Part shown: piece after piece, positions 1 to 11,654 of the stretch | Position numbering within the stretch: position 1 is the first letter of the stretch | How the letters are laid out: every line of letters starts with the position of its first letter | Source: Nitrosomonas sp. sh817 | GTDB lineage: Bacteria > Pseudomonadota > Gammaproteobacteria > Burkholderiales > Nitrosomonadaceae | Length of the DNA: 64,000 nt | NCBI RefSeq assembly: GCF_030908545.1 | Contig: NZ_CP133083.1 | Location: 682,001-746,000 of the forward strand | Direction of reading: 5' to 3' | The notes under the pieces: model-generated | Databases searched by the model: none | What the model saw: the letters and a program-made list of their open reading frames with translations, nothing else | Told to the model about the DNA's origin: nothing | Position numbers and translations under genes: made by a program

Positions 1-460
1 AGCCAGCGGATGTGTTATTTCAACTTTGCTGGATGCTTTATTGGCAGATTCTTACTTTGAACGCAAGCCACCCAAAAGCACCGGTAGAGAATGGTTTAAT
101 CTGGAATGGCTGGAGCAAAAAATTTCAGGAAATGAACCCCTTGAAGACGTGCAAGCGACTCTGCTGGAATTGACAATCCGTTCGATTGCCGCGGCAATTG
201 TAGACTATTGTCCGGATACCGAAGAAATCTATGTTTGCGGCGGCGGGGCTCACAATGCAGCGTTGATGAGACGTCTGGCCGGTCAGTTGCCTGATCGAAG
301 GATCGAAATGACCGATTCGCTTGGTGTCGCTGCCGACTGGGTCGAAGCTTTTGCATTCGCATGGCTGGCCCGGCGAACCTTGCTGCGCGAAACCGGAAAT
401 CTGGCTGCGGTGACCGGCGCAAGCGGTGATAGAATTCTGGGTGCGATCTATCCGGCTTGA
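1..460 (+). CDS. anmK: Anhydro-N-acetylmuramic acid kinase, C-terminal part (5' end outside window)
   Basis: This is the 3' end of a gene whose start lies before the window; the reading frame is open from base 2. AnmK phosphorylates 1,6-anhydro-MurNAc during recycling of cell-wall muropeptides in the cytosol. The visible part has the family's KSTGREWFN segment, then the EIYVCGGGAHNAALMRRL stretch of the ASKHA-fold nucleotide-binding half, and the DSLGVAADWVEAFAFAWLA segment near the C terminus. About 150 residues are present of the usual 370 or so. It is convergent with erpA, with 28 bp between the stops. The family call is firm; nothing can be said about the start or promoter. Confidence 0.9.
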   Translation, partial: ASGCVISTLLDALLADSYFERKPPKSTGREWFNLEWLEQKISGNEPLEDVQATLLELTIRSIAAAIVDYCPDTEEIYVCGGGAHNAALMRRLAGQLPDRRIEMTDSLGVAADWVEAFAFAWLARRTLLRETGNLAAVTGASGDRILGAIYPA

Positions 461-488
461 ATTCCGCGTGATTCGAATCGAACTCGAA

Positions 489-833
489 TCATACGGAGAA
501 TGATGACCCGCAACCGCAAGTGCTTGTAGCGCCAGGATTTTTAATGATGAACTGTGCACCCTGTAAGTTCTCCTGGTAATCAATTTCAGCGCCGATCAAA
601 TACTGGAAACTCATCGGATCCACCAGTAATTTGACACCGTTTTTTTCCATCACGGTGTCGTCTTCGTTGACCTGTTCGTCAAAAGTAAAGCCGTATTGAA
701 ATCCTGAACAGCCGCCACCGCTGACAAAGACCCGGAGGTTAAGATTATTGTTACCTTCTTCCTCGATGAGCTGCTTGACCTTGGTTGCCGCATTTTCGGT
801 AAAGTTAAGTGGTGCATTGATTTGTGTGTTCAT
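489..833 (-). CDS. erpA: Iron-sulfur cluster insertion protein ErpA (A-type carrier)
   Basis: A small A-type carrier that receives Fe-S clusters from the Isc machinery and passes them to apoproteins. The three cluster-ligand cysteines are visible: one in [11 protein letters not shown] and two in the C-terminal TCGCGSSF motif. Length is 114 residues from the ATG at 833, typical of the family. The frame stays open to a GTG at 878, but those extra 15 residues are not family-like, so the internal ATG is preferred. It lies just downstream of the bactofilin gene on the same strand (57 bp gap) and may be cotranscribed with it. Distinction from IscA rests on the conserved N-terminal half and is less certain. 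Confidence 0.9.
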   Translation of the reverse strand: MNTQINAPLNFTENAATKVKQLIEEEGNNNLNLRVFVSGGGCSGFQYGFTFDEQVNEDDTVMEKNGVKLLVDPMSFQYLIGAEIDYQENLQGAQFIIKNPGATSTCGCGSSFSV

Positions 834-890
834 ATACGCTGACAGTCCTGTAGATGAAAATTGTTGCTTACTCAGCACAAAGTGCGAGCG

Positions 891-1352
891 TTATTTTGTA
901 ATGGTTTCTGTGGGAGATTGCTGCTGATCAGCCGCAGCAGGAATTAATGGTATCATTTTATCCACGCTCTTTGCATGATCGTCTTCCGGAGAATTCTGGT
1001 GAATCATCTTTCCCTGAACGGAAGCGCCCAAATGGATTTCCAGCGAGCCATACTGAACATCTCCGTAGACTTTGGCATTTTCTTGTAATTCCAGATAGCT
1101 TGGCGCATGAACAGGGCCGTTGACAGTACCGTTTATTACGACGTTGGCAACGCTGATTTTGCCGGTAATGCTGCCTGCGTTACTGAGTACTAAAGTATCA
1201 TGTTCGCCGCCTGCAGCGATGATATTACCGGTAATGTGTCCGTCAATCCGCAAGCCGCCGGTAAAATGCACATCACCCGTCAGTTTGGTGTTCGCGCCAA
1301 TCAAGGTATCAATGTGGTGGTGTAGCTGGTTTTTTCTTTTTCTGCCGAACAT
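891..1352 (-). CDS. Bactofilin family polymer-forming cytoskeletal protein
   Basis: A 153-residue protein with the bactofilin core at about residues 20-115: TKLTGDVHFTGGLRIDGHITGNI followed by repeated glycine/valine strands (GSITGKISVANVVINGTVNGPVHA), typical of the right-handed beta helix that polymerises without nucleotide. A basic N-terminal tail (FGRKRKNQ) and a charged C-terminal tail flank the core. Bactofilins scaffold cell-wall or morphology functions at the inner membrane. A clear Shine-Dalgarno (GAAGGAG) precedes the ATG. It is followed by erpA and preceded, after 12 bp, by the DUF6776 membrane-protein gene, suggesting one transcript; a shared role with that neighbour is inference. 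Confidence 0.9.
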   Translation of the reverse strand: MFGRKRKNQLHHHIDTLIGANTKLTGDVHFTGGLRIDGHITGNIIAAGGEHDTLVLSNAGSITGKISVANVVINGTVNGPVHAPSYLELQENAKVYGDVQYGSLEIHLGASVQGKMIHQNSPEDDHAKSVDKMIPLIPAAADQQQSPTETITK

Positions 1353-1364
1353 GTTTTTTCTCCT

Positions 1365-2129
1365 TCACAAGACCGGTGACACGGTTTCGGTAAGAATGGC
1401 TTTGTTGTTGCCTTCTCTAAAGACTTCTACCTGGATGTTTTCGACGCTGGTATCCGGCGGTACTATAAAGCTTTCTTCTAATCGATGCAGAAATTTGAAT
1501 TCAACTGGAAAATTACGATGGGAGTTTTTATTGACCAATGGAATCAATTTACTCCGCCCATTTTGGGATAATTTAACTTGAAATTTAAGGCTGCCTTTAA
1601 AATCATTCGGGCGCTCGCCACTTTGAATCAAGGTCAGTGCATAGCGGTATTTTCCCGATATTTCGGTTTCTTTTAAACTGAATTGATAAACGGATATCCC
1701 GCTTTTGGTGTTATTTGATACAAGATGTTGGAAGAAAGCTAATTTCTCTTTGAGATGATCGTTTTCTTGCGCGAGTGATTTTACTTGTTCGGCGAGATTT
1801 TGGTTGGCCGTGCTTCCAATTTGCAATTGCTGGGCCAAATCCCCTATCTGTGAACACAATTGGCGTTTCTTCGTTTGTCTGCAAATCCCAGGATCGAAGG
1901 AATAGCTGAAATTTTCTTCGACGACATCATTGAATGCATTTTCCGAGCGCTTGCCAGCTTCGTACATAGCCCACGACAATAAAGTAATGAGTGAGCAGCA
2001 AGCGATACCCGCTAAAAGATAGAATTGCCAGGAGCGAAGCGGCTGGACGGCAACACGAGGAATTTTTGTTTTTTGAGGGGGAATCGTATGCACCGGACTT
2101 ACTTGCTTGTTAAATGGATGTTTAATCAC
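1365..2129 (-). CDS. DUF6776-type membrane protein with coiled coil
   Basis: A 254-residue protein of unknown function. It has a short basic cytosolic N terminus, one membrane segment at about residues 36-56 (FYLLAGIACCSLITLLSWAM), a probable coiled coil at about 95-135 (repeated leucines and glutamines around LAEQVKSLAQENDHLKEKLAF), and a C-terminal beta-rich region (about 150-254) likely to lie in the periplasm. Its position next to the bactofilin gene is the kind of association seen for membrane partners of bactofilins, but no function can be read from the sequence. The family name is from memory of this gene order in betaproteobacteria and is the weaker part of the call. Confidence 0.65.
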   Translation of the reverse strand: MIKHPFNKQVSPVHTIPPQKTKIPRVAVQPLRSWQFYLLAGIACCSLITLLSWAMYEAGKRSENAFNDVVEENFSYSFDPGICRQTKKRQLCSQIGDLAQQLQIGSTANQNLAEQVKSLAQENDHLKEKLAFFQHLVSNNTKSGISVYQFSLKETEISGKYRYALTLIQSGERPNDFKGSLKFQVKLSQNGRSKLIPLVNKNSHRNFPVEFKFLHRLEESFIVPPDTSVENIQVEVFREGNNKAILTETVSPVL

Positions 2130-2219
2130 TTACACATGGCATCCGGTTATTGTAACCGGATGCATCGAACATCTTACCGCAATCAAGCCAAAAAAACAGC
2201 GTTTGCTGATTTCCGGAAA

Positions 2220-3248
2220 CTAGGGCAACAAGGGAATCTGCTGGATGCCGAGTGATTCCGGCAAATTGAACATGATATTCATATTCTGAATTGCCTGACC
2301 TGCCGCGCCTTTAACAAGGTTATCGGTGACCGACAAAATCACCGCAGTATCGCCATTCTGTGGCTGGTGTACGGCGATCCGGCAAAGATTCGAGCCTCTG
2401 ACGGAGCGAGTTTCAGGGTGTTTTCCTGCCGGTAATACATCGACAAAAGCTTCATTCTGATAACGTTGCTCGTAGAGTTCCTGTAGATCAATTTTTTTAG
2501 TAAGTTTAGCGTAAAGCGTAGCATGAATCCCGCGGATCATCGGCACCAAGTGAGGCACAAAAGTCAAACCTACCGGTTGCTTGGCGACATTCGATAATCC
2601 CTGCTTAATTTCGGGGAGGTGCCGGTGTCCAGGCACGCCGTAGGCTTTAAAGTTGTCACCCGCTTCAGCAAGCAGTGTATGAACTTCCGCTTTCCTGCCA
2701 GCACCGGATACACCTGATTTGACATCGGCGATCAGGTGACCGGTGTCAATTGCTTTCGCTTCTATTAAGGGTAAAAAGCCAAGTTGAACGGCAGTGGGGT
2801 AGCAGCCCGGATTGGCGATTAAACGCGCATTTTTGATTTGCTCCCGGTTAATTTCAGGGAGCCCGTAAACCGCTTCAGCTACCAGGCTTGGGCAGGCATG
2901 TTGCATGCCGTACCATTTTTCCCATTCGGTGACATTCTTGATACGAAAATCTGCTGCAAGGTCGATAATTTTTACACCCGATTGCAGCAAGGATTCCGCT
3001 TGCTGCATTGCAATGCCATTGGGTGTGGCAAAAAATACCAGATCGCATTTATTTAGTTTCGCATTGGCAGGGTCGCTGAATTTGAGATCGATATACCCTC
3101 TGAGATTGGTAAATAATTCGGAAACAGCCATTCCTGCTTCGTTGCGCGATGTGATCGCCTTAATTTTTACTTTGGGATGGAGTGCCAGCAACCGCAGTAA
3201 CTCGACTCCTGTGTAACCCGTACCACCGACGATACCGACATTAATCAT
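2220..3248 (-). CDS. argC: N-acetyl-gamma-glutamyl-phosphate reductase
   Basis: Catalyses the NADPH-dependent reduction of N-acetyl-glutamyl phosphate in arginine biosynthesis. The 342-residue protein starts with the nucleotide-binding [17 protein letters not shown] motif (residues 5-21). It carries the catalytic cysteine at residue 149 in the ANPGCYPT motif, and the GVSGAGRKA and GHRHLPEI segments of the substrate-binding domain. Length fits the long (type 1) ArgC. It lies downstream of rpsI on the same strand, but the strong terminator at 3292-3320 separates the two, so argC needs its own promoter. No other arg gene is in the window. Confidence 0.96.
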   Translation of the reverse strand: MINVGIVGGTGYTGVELLRLLALHPKVKIKAITSRNEAGMAVSELFTNLRGYIDLKFSDPANAKLNKCDLVFFATPNGIAMQQAESLLQSGVKIIDLAADFRIKNVTEWEKWYGMQHACPSLVAEAVYGLPEINREQIKNARLIANPGCYPTAVQLGFLPLIEAKAIDTGHLIADVKSGVSGAGRKAEVHTLLAEAGDNFKAYGVPGHRHLPEIKQGLSNVAKQPVGLTFVPHLVPMIRGIHATLYAKLTKKIDLQELYEQRYQNEAFVDVLPAGKHPETRSVRGSNLCRIAVHQPQNGDTAVILSVTDNLVKGAAGQAIQNMNIMFNLPESLGIQQIPLLP

Positions 3249-3291
3249 GATGACTCCTGTATTTTATTTAAGGTACTTGCAAAAGTATCAA

Positions 3292-3320
3292 TAAAAAAGC
3301 CGCCTGTAAAAAGGCGGCTT
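3292..3320 (-). terminator. Rho-independent terminator of rplM-rpsI
   Basis: Read on the minus strand, an 8-bp perfect stem (AAGCCGCC / GGCGGCTT, around an 8-base loop) is followed by a run of six T. It lies 24 bp after the rpsI stop codon and before argC. Confidence 0.9.
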
Positions 3321-3343
3321 CAAAATTCCAAATACCAGTAAAA

Positions 3344-3736
3344 TTATCGTTTTGAAAATTGCTTGCGACGTCTCGCCTTCCGCAAACCCACTTTCTTTCT
3401 TTCCACTTCCCGAGCATCCCGGGTAACGAGTCCGGCTTTGCTTAATACGGGTTTTAAAGTCGCGTCGTAATCAATGAGTGCCCGTGTAATCCCATGCCGT
3501 ACCGCGCCAGCTTGACCTGATTCACCGCCGCCATGAATATTGACCATGATGTCAAATGTTGTCAGATTTTCTGTCAATTCAAGCGGTTGTCTGACGATCA
3601 TACGTCCGGTTTTCCGGGAGAAATAATCATCAACTGGTTTGTCGTTGACGGTGATTGCTCCCTTGCCGGGTTTTATGAACACACGAGCCACTGCACTTTT
3701 GCGACGGCCGGTTCCATAATTAAATTGGGTAGTCAT
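3344..3736 (-). CDS. rpsI: 30S ribosomal protein S9
   Basis: A 130-residue ribosomal protein that contacts the anticodon region of P-site tRNA through its basic C-terminal tail. It begins with [13 protein letters not shown] and ends with the canonical [12 protein letters not shown] tail, with the [16 protein letters not shown] segment between. It follows rplM with a 1-bp gap, the usual L13-S9 operon, and is closed by the terminator at 3292-3320. Confidence 0.98.
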   Translation of the reverse strand: MTTQFNYGTGRRKSAVARVFIKPGKGAITVNDKPVDDYFSRKTGRMIVRQPLELTENLTTFDIMVNIHGGGESGQAGAVRHGITRALIDYDATLKPVLSKAGLVTRDAREVERKKVGLRKARRRKQFSKR

Positions 3737-3737
3737 A

Positions 3738-4172
3738 TTATGCTCTTACTTCGAGTGGTTTAGGTTGTTGAGCCGCATGCGGATGTGAATCTCCGGCATA
3801 CACTTTAAGTTTCTTTAGCATCGCATAGCCCAGTGGTCCCTTGGGTAACATGCCTTTAACAGCTTTTTCAAGTGGTCTGGCCGGAAAACGAGCGTGCATT
3901 TTCTTGAAAGTGGTGGCATAAATCCCGCCGGGATAGCCGGTATGGCGATAATAGATTTTATCGTCCGCCTTATTACCGGTTACGCGTAATTTATCCGCAT
4001 TGATTACAATGATATAGTCACCTGTGTCAACATGCGGCGTGTAGATTGGTTTGTGCTTACCGCGTAAGCGATGGGCGATTTGTGATGCGAGTCGGCCCAA
4101 TACTTTGTCAGTAGCGTCAATAAGAAACCAATCATGATTGACTTCGTGTGGTTTGGCTGAAAATGTTTTCAC
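3738..4172 (-). CDS. rplM: 50S ribosomal protein L13 (GTG start)
   Basis: A large-subunit assembly protein of 144 residues, starting [21 protein letters not shown]. The frame is open upstream to 4277, but homologues begin at KTFSAK. A GTG at 4170-4172 with a GGCAGG Shine-Dalgarno-like sequence gives this start. The promoter at 4207-4235 confirms it, because it would lie inside any longer coding region. The [15 protein letters not shown]-type segment and the MLPKGPLG motif near the C terminus are diagnostic. Cotranscribed with rpsI. Confidence 0.96.
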   Translation of the reverse strand: MKTFSAKPHEVNHDWFLIDATDKVLGRLASQIAHRLRGKHKPIYTPHVDTGDYIIVINADKLRVTGNKADDKIYYRHTGYPGGIYATTFKKMHARFPARPLEKAVKGMLPKGPLGYAMLKKLKVYAGDSHPHAAQQPKPLEVRA

Positions 4173-4206
4173 GAAAACCTGCCCTGCGTATTCAAAAGAG
4201 TCTGGA

Positions 4207-4235
4207 ATTCTAAGGTAGACATCCATAAAAGTCAA
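4207..4235 (-). promoter_or_regulatory. Sigma-70 promoter of rplM-rpsI
   Basis: Read on the minus strand: -35 TTGACT (4235-4230), a 17-bp spacer, then -10 TAGAAT (4212-4207). This is close to consensus with ideal spacing. It predicts a transcript start about 28 bases before the GTG of rplM. Confidence 0.8.
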
Positions 4236-4286
4236 ATTTGAAACAGTCATCGATTGATTCTCTGGGATGCTGTTCAATTTCCAATA

Positions 4287-5297
4287 CTAACTGTGATGGT
4301 CAATCACGGGTAAACCCAATTGTAATAATTCATCCCAGACATCACCTTGGGCAACGCCTTTGATAATACGGTCTATAAGCGCAGCTTGGCAGAGCTTTTG
4401 CAATAAGGTCTGCAAACTGGTGCGTTTGGCGGCGGTTAAGACGGTTTTCTGGCGTTCTCCCCAAATTCTCGCTTTTAGCAATAATTGATCCGGAGATTGG
4501 CCGCTGTTAAGCCCTCGGCGGATAGTGATGAGTTGACGGATTTGCTCGGTCAAGGTGGCGAGGATCAGCAAAGGAGCGGTTCCTTCGCCTTGTAACCCTG
4601 ACAGGATACGGTTGTAGCGCTGGCTATCACCGGAGATTAAAGCATCCGCTAGTTGATAAACATCGTACCGCGCAACATTCAGCACGACGTCTTTCACTTG
4701 ATCGAATGACAGTTCGCCGCTCGGGTAGAGCAAGGCAAGCTTTTGCATTTCCTGATGCGCCGCCAGCAGGTTTCCTTCCAGGCGATCGGCCAGAAACTGC
4801 AACGTTGCCGGAGTTGTTTTCTGGTGTTGTCCGGCAAGCCGCTGACTAAGCCATTCCGGCAACTGGTTACGATCGATCGGATAAAGCGGGATGAATGCAC
4901 CGGCAGATTCGAGTGTTTTAAACCACTTGCTTGCTTGGCCTTGTTTATCGATTCTCGGTAGGGTAACCAGTGTCATGGTATCGGGCGGCAACGTTTTGCA
5001 GTAAGCTTCAATCGCTTTGCTGCCCTCTTTGCCGGGTTTTCCGGACGGAATGCGGATCTCGATGAATTTCCGGTCACCAAATAGCGAGCGGTTATTGCCT
5101 GCATTGAGCAGATCGGACCAATTAAAGTGCTGATCAACAGTGAAAAGCTCGCGCTCGGTGTAGCCTTGCTGACGCGCGCAGGCACGCACTTGATCCGTGG
5201 CTTCCTGGATCAGGAGCGGTTCATTGCCGGAAAATGTATAGAGCGACGTGGATTGATTCTTCAGGAATTGTGTTAATTGCTCAAACCGAATGCGCAT
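4287..5297 (-). CDS. holA: DNA polymerase III subunit delta
   Basis: The delta subunit opens the beta sliding clamp within the clamp-loader complex. The 336-residue protein has the family's start (MRIRFEQLTQFLK...LYTFSGNEPLLIQEATDQVR), the TLPRIDKQGQASKWFKTLE segment of the AAA+-like domain and the C-terminal helical region (QLADALISGDSQRYNRILSGL). It follows lptE (23 bp gap) and leuS on the same strand, the common leuS-lptE-holA order. It ends 114 bp before the rplM start. Confidence 0.95.
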   Translation of the reverse strand: MRIRFEQLTQFLKNQSTSLYTFSGNEPLLIQEATDQVRACARQQGYTERELFTVDQHFNWSDLLNAGNNRSLFGDRKFIEIRIPSGKPGKEGSKAIEAYCKTLPPDTMTLVTLPRIDKQGQASKWFKTLESAGAFIPLYPIDRNQLPEWLSQRLAGQHQKTTPATLQFLADRLEGNLLAAHQEMQKLALLYPSGELSFDQVKDVVLNVARYDVYQLADALISGDSQRYNRILSGLQGEGTAPLLILATLTEQIRQLITIRRGLNSGQSPDQLLLKARIWGERQKTVLTAAKRTSLQTLLQKLCQAALIDRIIKGVAQGDVWDELLQLGLPVIDHHS

Positions 5298-5320
5298 GAA
5301 ATGCTCTACAGAATAAACGG

Positions 5321-5833
5321 TTATTGTGAGCTTTCTGCGGGTGCTTTATAGGCGGATAGCCGCCAGATGATTTGTTGCAATGCATCGCTCTGCATCTCTT
5401 TCACGAGTAATCGCTCTTCACCTTCTTTCGCCAGAATTTGCGCATCCAGGAACGGCAGGATACGGGTCAAAGCAATTTCGGTATTCGGCACAATTTCAAT
5501 GCCGCGCTGATCCAATACCCGGTAAATCACCCGGTAGATCAAGTTAAAGTCACGCACACGCCCGCCGCCCGACAGTGACAGAATCGCCCGTTCGTTGACC
5601 GCGCTGATAATGTCCAGTGTGGCTTCCGCTTCTGTCCGGGTGGTTGCTAACCGGGTTGTCGATGAATTTTTTATGAGACGCTCCATTTCCAATCCGATGG
5701 TATGACCGTCCGGCGCCATGACATACATCGACTTGAACGGCAAAGGCGAAATCTGGCCGCGCAGTTTGAATCCGCAAGCGGTGAGTAAACATAAAACGAT
5801 CAAACTCATTAATGGCAGCGTATAAAGTTTCAT
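5321..5833 (-). CDS. lptE: LPS-assembly lipoprotein LptE
   Basis: An outer-membrane lipoprotein that plugs the LptD barrel and helps insert lipopolysaccharide. The 170-residue precursor has a signal peptide ending in the lipobox LTAC, with the lipidated cysteine at residue 20, followed by GFKLRG, the typical LptE start. The fold-typical arrangement of a strand-rich N half (SMYVMAPDGHTIGLEME) and a C-terminal helix (EMQSDALQQIIWRLSAY) is visible. It lies 18 bp after leuS and directly before holA. Confidence 0.93.
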   Translation of the reverse strand: MKLYTLPLMSLIVLCLLTACGFKLRGQISPLPFKSMYVMAPDGHTIGLEMERLIKNSSTTRLATTRTEAEATLDIISAVNERAILSLSGGGRVRDFNLIYRVIYRVLDQRGIEIVPNTEIALTRILPFLDAQILAKEGEERLLVKEMQSDALQQIIWRLSAYKAPAESSQ

Positions 5834-5851
5834 GGGCTAAGAAAATCGGGA

Positions 5852-8482
<2,631 letters not shown>

Positions 8483-8542
8483 TTATACTGCTATCCGCCG
8501 CGCTTAGTCTCTTTCAATCCGACATCCACATAAAAAAGAATC

Positions 8543-9457
8543 ATGAGAAGAATTCATCCGTTACAGCGGAGCTTTTTTTGCTGTTTTGTTATGATCGGCT
8601 GGTTTTCTATGCATACCGGTTCATACGCCGATACCGCAGCGCTGGTGAGCGGCAATCAGGGTATTGGCGCATTGGGGCGGATTGAGCCGCGCTCCCGGGT
8701 CATTAAAATATCCCACAACGCCGGGCCGGAAGGCGCTCAGGTGCGGCAATTGCTGGTTCAAGAAGGCGATCTGGTTAATTCCGGCGGCAAACTGGCAATT
8801 CTTTCGGATCATGCAAAAAGAAAAGCGGAAGTCGAGGCTGCCAGGACTTTTGTGACGGTTCTTGAAGCGCAATTGAAAGTGGAAAAGCACTCGCTGGCTT
8901 TCAACCAGAGAGAATTCCAACGTTACCGGTCGTTGCAACAAGATGTCGCCACCAGTGAATCGCAAGCCGATAGCAAACGTTTGGCATTGCAACAATCCGA
9001 AACGACGATACAACGCTTATCCGCCGAGATAGCCAACGCCCGCTTCAAACAGAACATCGCCGAAGCCGAACTGGACAATGCTTTCATTTATGCACCGATC
9101 ACCGGCACCGTTTTGAAAATCCTGACGCGCCCCGGCGAGCGTATTAAGGATAGCGGTTTACTGGAAATGGCGGATTTAACACAACTGGATGTGGTTGCGG
9201 AAGTTTATGAAGCCGATTTGTTGCAAATTAAACCGGAACAGCAGGCCTTGATCAGCGCGACCGGTTTGTCGCGGGCTTATCGGGCACAGGTCAGGGAAAT
9301 CGGTTTTCAAGTAAAGAAAAACGATTTAAACGATACCGATCCTTTGGCGGATATCGACAACCGTATCGTGGAAGTGCGCTTGACGCTAGAAGCGGACGCA
9401 GTCGGGGTGCTGCGGCATCAGATTTTCCGTCAAGTCAAAATACGTTTCGTGCCATGA
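8543..9457 (+). CDS. DevB/HlyD-type membrane-fusion protein of an ABC exporter
   Basis: Periplasmic adaptor linking an inner-membrane ABC pump to an outer-membrane channel. The 304-residue protein has an N-terminal membrane/signal segment (about 9-29). A lipoyl half-motif (GRIEPRSRVIKIS... VRQLLVQEGDLVNSGGKLA) follows at about 45-90, then a coiled-coil hairpin at about 95-180 and the second lipoyl half (YAPITGTVLKILTRPGERI). The C-terminal beta-barrel region ends at a 4-bp overlap (ATGA) with the permease gene. With the next two genes it forms a devBCA-like operon, a type known in cyanobacteria for glycolipid export. The substrate here is unknown and no TolC gene is in the window. Confidence 0.85.
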   Translation: MRRIHPLQRSFFCCFVMIGWFSMHTGSYADTAALVSGNQGIGALGRIEPRSRVIKISHNAGPEGAQVRQLLVQEGDLVNSGGKLAILSDHAKRKAEVEAARTFVTVLEAQLKVEKHSLAFNQREFQRYRSLQQDVATSESQADSKRLALQQSETTIQRLSAEIANARFKQNIAEAELDNAFIYAPITGTVLKILTRPGERIKDSGLLEMADLTQLDVVAEVYEADLLQIKPEQQALISATGLSRAYRAQVREIGFQVKKNDLNDTDPLADIDNRIVEVRLTLEADAVGVLRHQIFRQVKIRFVP

Positions 9458-10623
9458 ATCTCGCTAGCTGGTGCTATTTTCCGGCGCGTTTGGCATGGCG
9501 GCAATTGGTGTTTGACCGCACCAAGCTGGCCGCCGCGATTGCCGGCGTGATGTTTGCGTGCGTGCTGGTGTTCATGCAATTGGGCTTCAGAGATTCTCTG
9601 TACGATAGCGCGATCTCCGCACCGTTGCGATTAACCGGGGATTTGTTTTTGATGCACAAGCAGACCGAAGCGATGTGGCGTCCGGTCAGATTTCCGCGCC
9701 GTGAACTGATGCGAGTGCTAGGGAATCCGGCGGTAGCCGAGGTCACGCCGGTATATTTAGCGCTGGCATCGTTCAAGAATATCGAGACTCAGGTGAAGCG
9801 AACGCTGATGGTGTATGGTTTTGATCCCGATGCGGAGATATTCGATATCGCCGGTATCCGCGATCACCGCATTGATATGCGGATTAAGGATACGATTTTG
9901 TTCGACGAATATTCCCGCCCGGAATTCGGACCCCTACGGCAATTGCTGGAAGCGGGCCGGGTTACGACCGAAGTCAATGATTACAAAGTCAACGTTGCCG
10001 GGGTATTTCGTTTGGGCGTATCTTTTGCGGCTGACGGTAATATCGTTACCAGCGATCTCAATTTCATGCGTATTTTTCCTAATCGCAATCATCATGCGAT
10101 CGACCTGGGCGTGATCAAGCTGCATCCCGGTGCGCCGGTATTGCAGGTACAACAAGAACTTAGACGGCAACTCAATGAATTTGTCGATATCTTTACCTAC
10201 CAGGAGTTGTTGAAGCATGAAAAGGATTATTGGGCGGATATGGCGCCGATCGGATTCATTTTCGGTTTCGGCACGATCATGGGATTGGTGGTCGGCCTTG
10301 TCATTGTCTATCAGATTCTCTTTACCGACATTGCCAATCTGCGCTATGAATTCGCCACACTGAAAGCGATGGGATACGAGCATGGTTATTTTATCCGGGT
10401 GGTGTTTGCCTCGGCGTTTTTTCTGGCAGTGCTCGGATTCGTTCCCGGCCTTATTTTGTCGGCGGCTTTATATCATTTGGCTGAATCGCAGATTTTCATG
10501 CCGATGCCGATGACTTTCAGCAAGCTCGGCACGGTGTTTTTGTTTATTCTTTCCATGTGCACCATAGCTGGATTGCTGGCGATCCGCAAACTGAAAGCCG
10601 CCGATCCGGCGGATATGTTCTGA
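9454..10623 (+). CDS. DevC-type ABC transporter permease (FtsX/MacB-like fold)
   Basis: Inner-membrane permease of the exporter. The 389-residue protein has one N-terminal membrane segment (about 25-45), a large periplasmic domain (about 46-265), and three C-terminal membrane segments at about 270-292, 320-345 and 360-380, the FtsX-like layout. The C-terminal KLKAADPADMF ending is typical of DevC proteins. It overlaps the adaptor gene by 4 bp and the ATPase gene by 3 bp (TGATG), so the three are translationally coupled. Confidence 0.85.
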   Translation: MNLASWCYFPARLAWRQLVFDRTKLAAAIAGVMFACVLVFMQLGFRDSLYDSAISAPLRLTGDLFLMHKQTEAMWRPVRFPRRELMRVLGNPAVAEVTPVYLALASFKNIETQVKRTLMVYGFDPDAEIFDIAGIRDHRIDMRIKDTILFDEYSRPEFGPLRQLLEAGRVTTEVNDYKVNVAGVFRLGVSFAADGNIVTSDLNFMRIFPNRNHHAIDLGVIKLHPGAPVLQVQQELRRQLNEFVDIFTYQELLKHEKDYWADMAPIGFIFGFGTIMGLVVGLVIVYQILFTDIANLRYEFATLKAMGYEHGYFIRVVFASAFFLAVLGFVPGLILSAALYHLAESQIFMPMPMTFSKLGTVFLFILSMCTIAGLLAIRKLKAADPADMF

Positions 10624-11300
10624 TGGCGCGGATTATCGACGTGCAGCATCTCAACTTCAGCTTCGGCAGCGGTGAAATCGAGCGTCCGGTTTTAAAGGAT
10701 GTCACGCTGTCTATTGACAAGGGTGAAATCGTACTGATGACCGGGCCGTCCGGTTCCGGGAAAACGACGTTTTTGACCATCGTCGGCGGTTTGCGCCAAG
10801 CCTGCCATGGCAGTGTGCACGTGTTGGATCAGCAACTGGTTGGTAGCGCCGAGCCAGTCAGAATCAAGATCCGGCAGCAGACCGGTTATATTTTTCAGCA
10901 ACATAACCTGCTCAAAGCATTGACTGCATTGCAAAATGTCAGTATGGCCCTGGAAATGCACGATGCCATGACGGAACAGCAGCGGCTTGAACAAGCAGCA
11001 GCGATGCTGGATGCTGTGGGGCTGGGCGACCGGATGGACTATCGGCCCGAACAACTTTCCGGCGGACAGCGCCAGCGGGTTTCGATTGCCAGAGCATTGG
11101 TCGGGCAACCTAAAATCGTCCTGGCTGATGAACCGACAGCTTCGCTGGATAAGCAGAGCGGTTACGAAGCTGTCGGAATTTTAAAAAAATTAGCTAAAGA
11201 ATCGGGTACTACCATTTTGCTGGTTACGCATGACTACCGCATTCTGGATATCGCTGATCGTGTCGTGGAACTGGAAGACGGCGTGATTCGAAATGCGTGA
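10623..11300 (+). CDS. DevA-type ABC transporter ATP-binding protein
   Basis: ATPase of the exporter, 225 residues from the ATG at 10623, which overlaps the permease stop as TGATG. An upstream in-frame extension exists but lies inside the permease gene and is not family-like. Walker A is GPSGSGKTT (near residue 40), the signature is LSGGQRQRVSIARAL, Walker B is IVLADEPTASLD, and the H-loop is LLVTHDYR. It belongs with LolD/MacB/DevA-type ATPases. Last gene of the three-gene unit. Confidence 0.88.
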   Translation: MARIIDVQHLNFSFGSGEIERPVLKDVTLSIDKGEIVLMTGPSGSGKTTFLTIVGGLRQACHGSVHVLDQQLVGSAEPVRIKIRQQTGYIFQQHNLLKALTALQNVSMALEMHDAMTEQQRLEQAAAMLDAVGLGDRMDYRPEQLSGGQRQRVSIARALVGQPKIVLADEPTASLDKQSGYEAVGILKKLAKESGTTILLVTHDYRILDIADRVVELEDGVIRNA

Positions 11301-11369
11301 TGGTGCATGGTGCGTGCTATAAGAAGCATTACTTGTAACAATCGTCAGCAAAAGCTTGCAGCAGCCTTA

Positions 11370-11576
11370 TTAATCCAGGCGAAAACCGATTTTCAGTTTT
11401 ACCTGGAAGTGCGCGACTTTGGCATCAACAATATGACCGCGGGTCTCCACGACTTCAAACCAATCCAGGTTATGCAAGCTTTGTCCGGCTTTTGCAATGG
11501 CTTGATGAACAGCGTCGTCACTGCTTTTCGTCGATGAGCCGACAATTTCAATCACTTTATAAACATGATCGCTCAT
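11370..11576 (-). CDS. Dodecin (flavin-binding small protein)
   Basis: A 68-residue protein with the dodecin pattern: HVYKVIEIVGSS, then AIAKAGQSLHNLDWFEVVETRGHI, where the tryptophan next to the flavin site is present, then VAHFQVKLKIGFRLD. Dodecins form hollow dodecamers that store or buffer riboflavin, FMN or FAD. A GGGGA Shine-Dalgarno precedes the start. It is a single-gene unit between the exporter and the divergently oriented M48 protease. Confidence 0.92.
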   Translation of the reverse strand: MSDHVYKVIEIVGSSTKSSDDAVHQAIAKAGQSLHNLDWFEVVETRGHIVDAKVAHFQVKLKIGFRLD

Positions 11577-11654
11577 TTTGAAATTCCCCTTTTATGTTGT
11601 TGGAAAAAACGTTATATCATATTTCCGGCGATTATTTTAATGGAGCAGTTTGCT

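Noticed and set aside
4173-4277. Upstream extension of rplM to 4277
   Set aside because: It contains a near-consensus promoter, is not found in L13 proteins, and the GTG at 4172 gives the family start.
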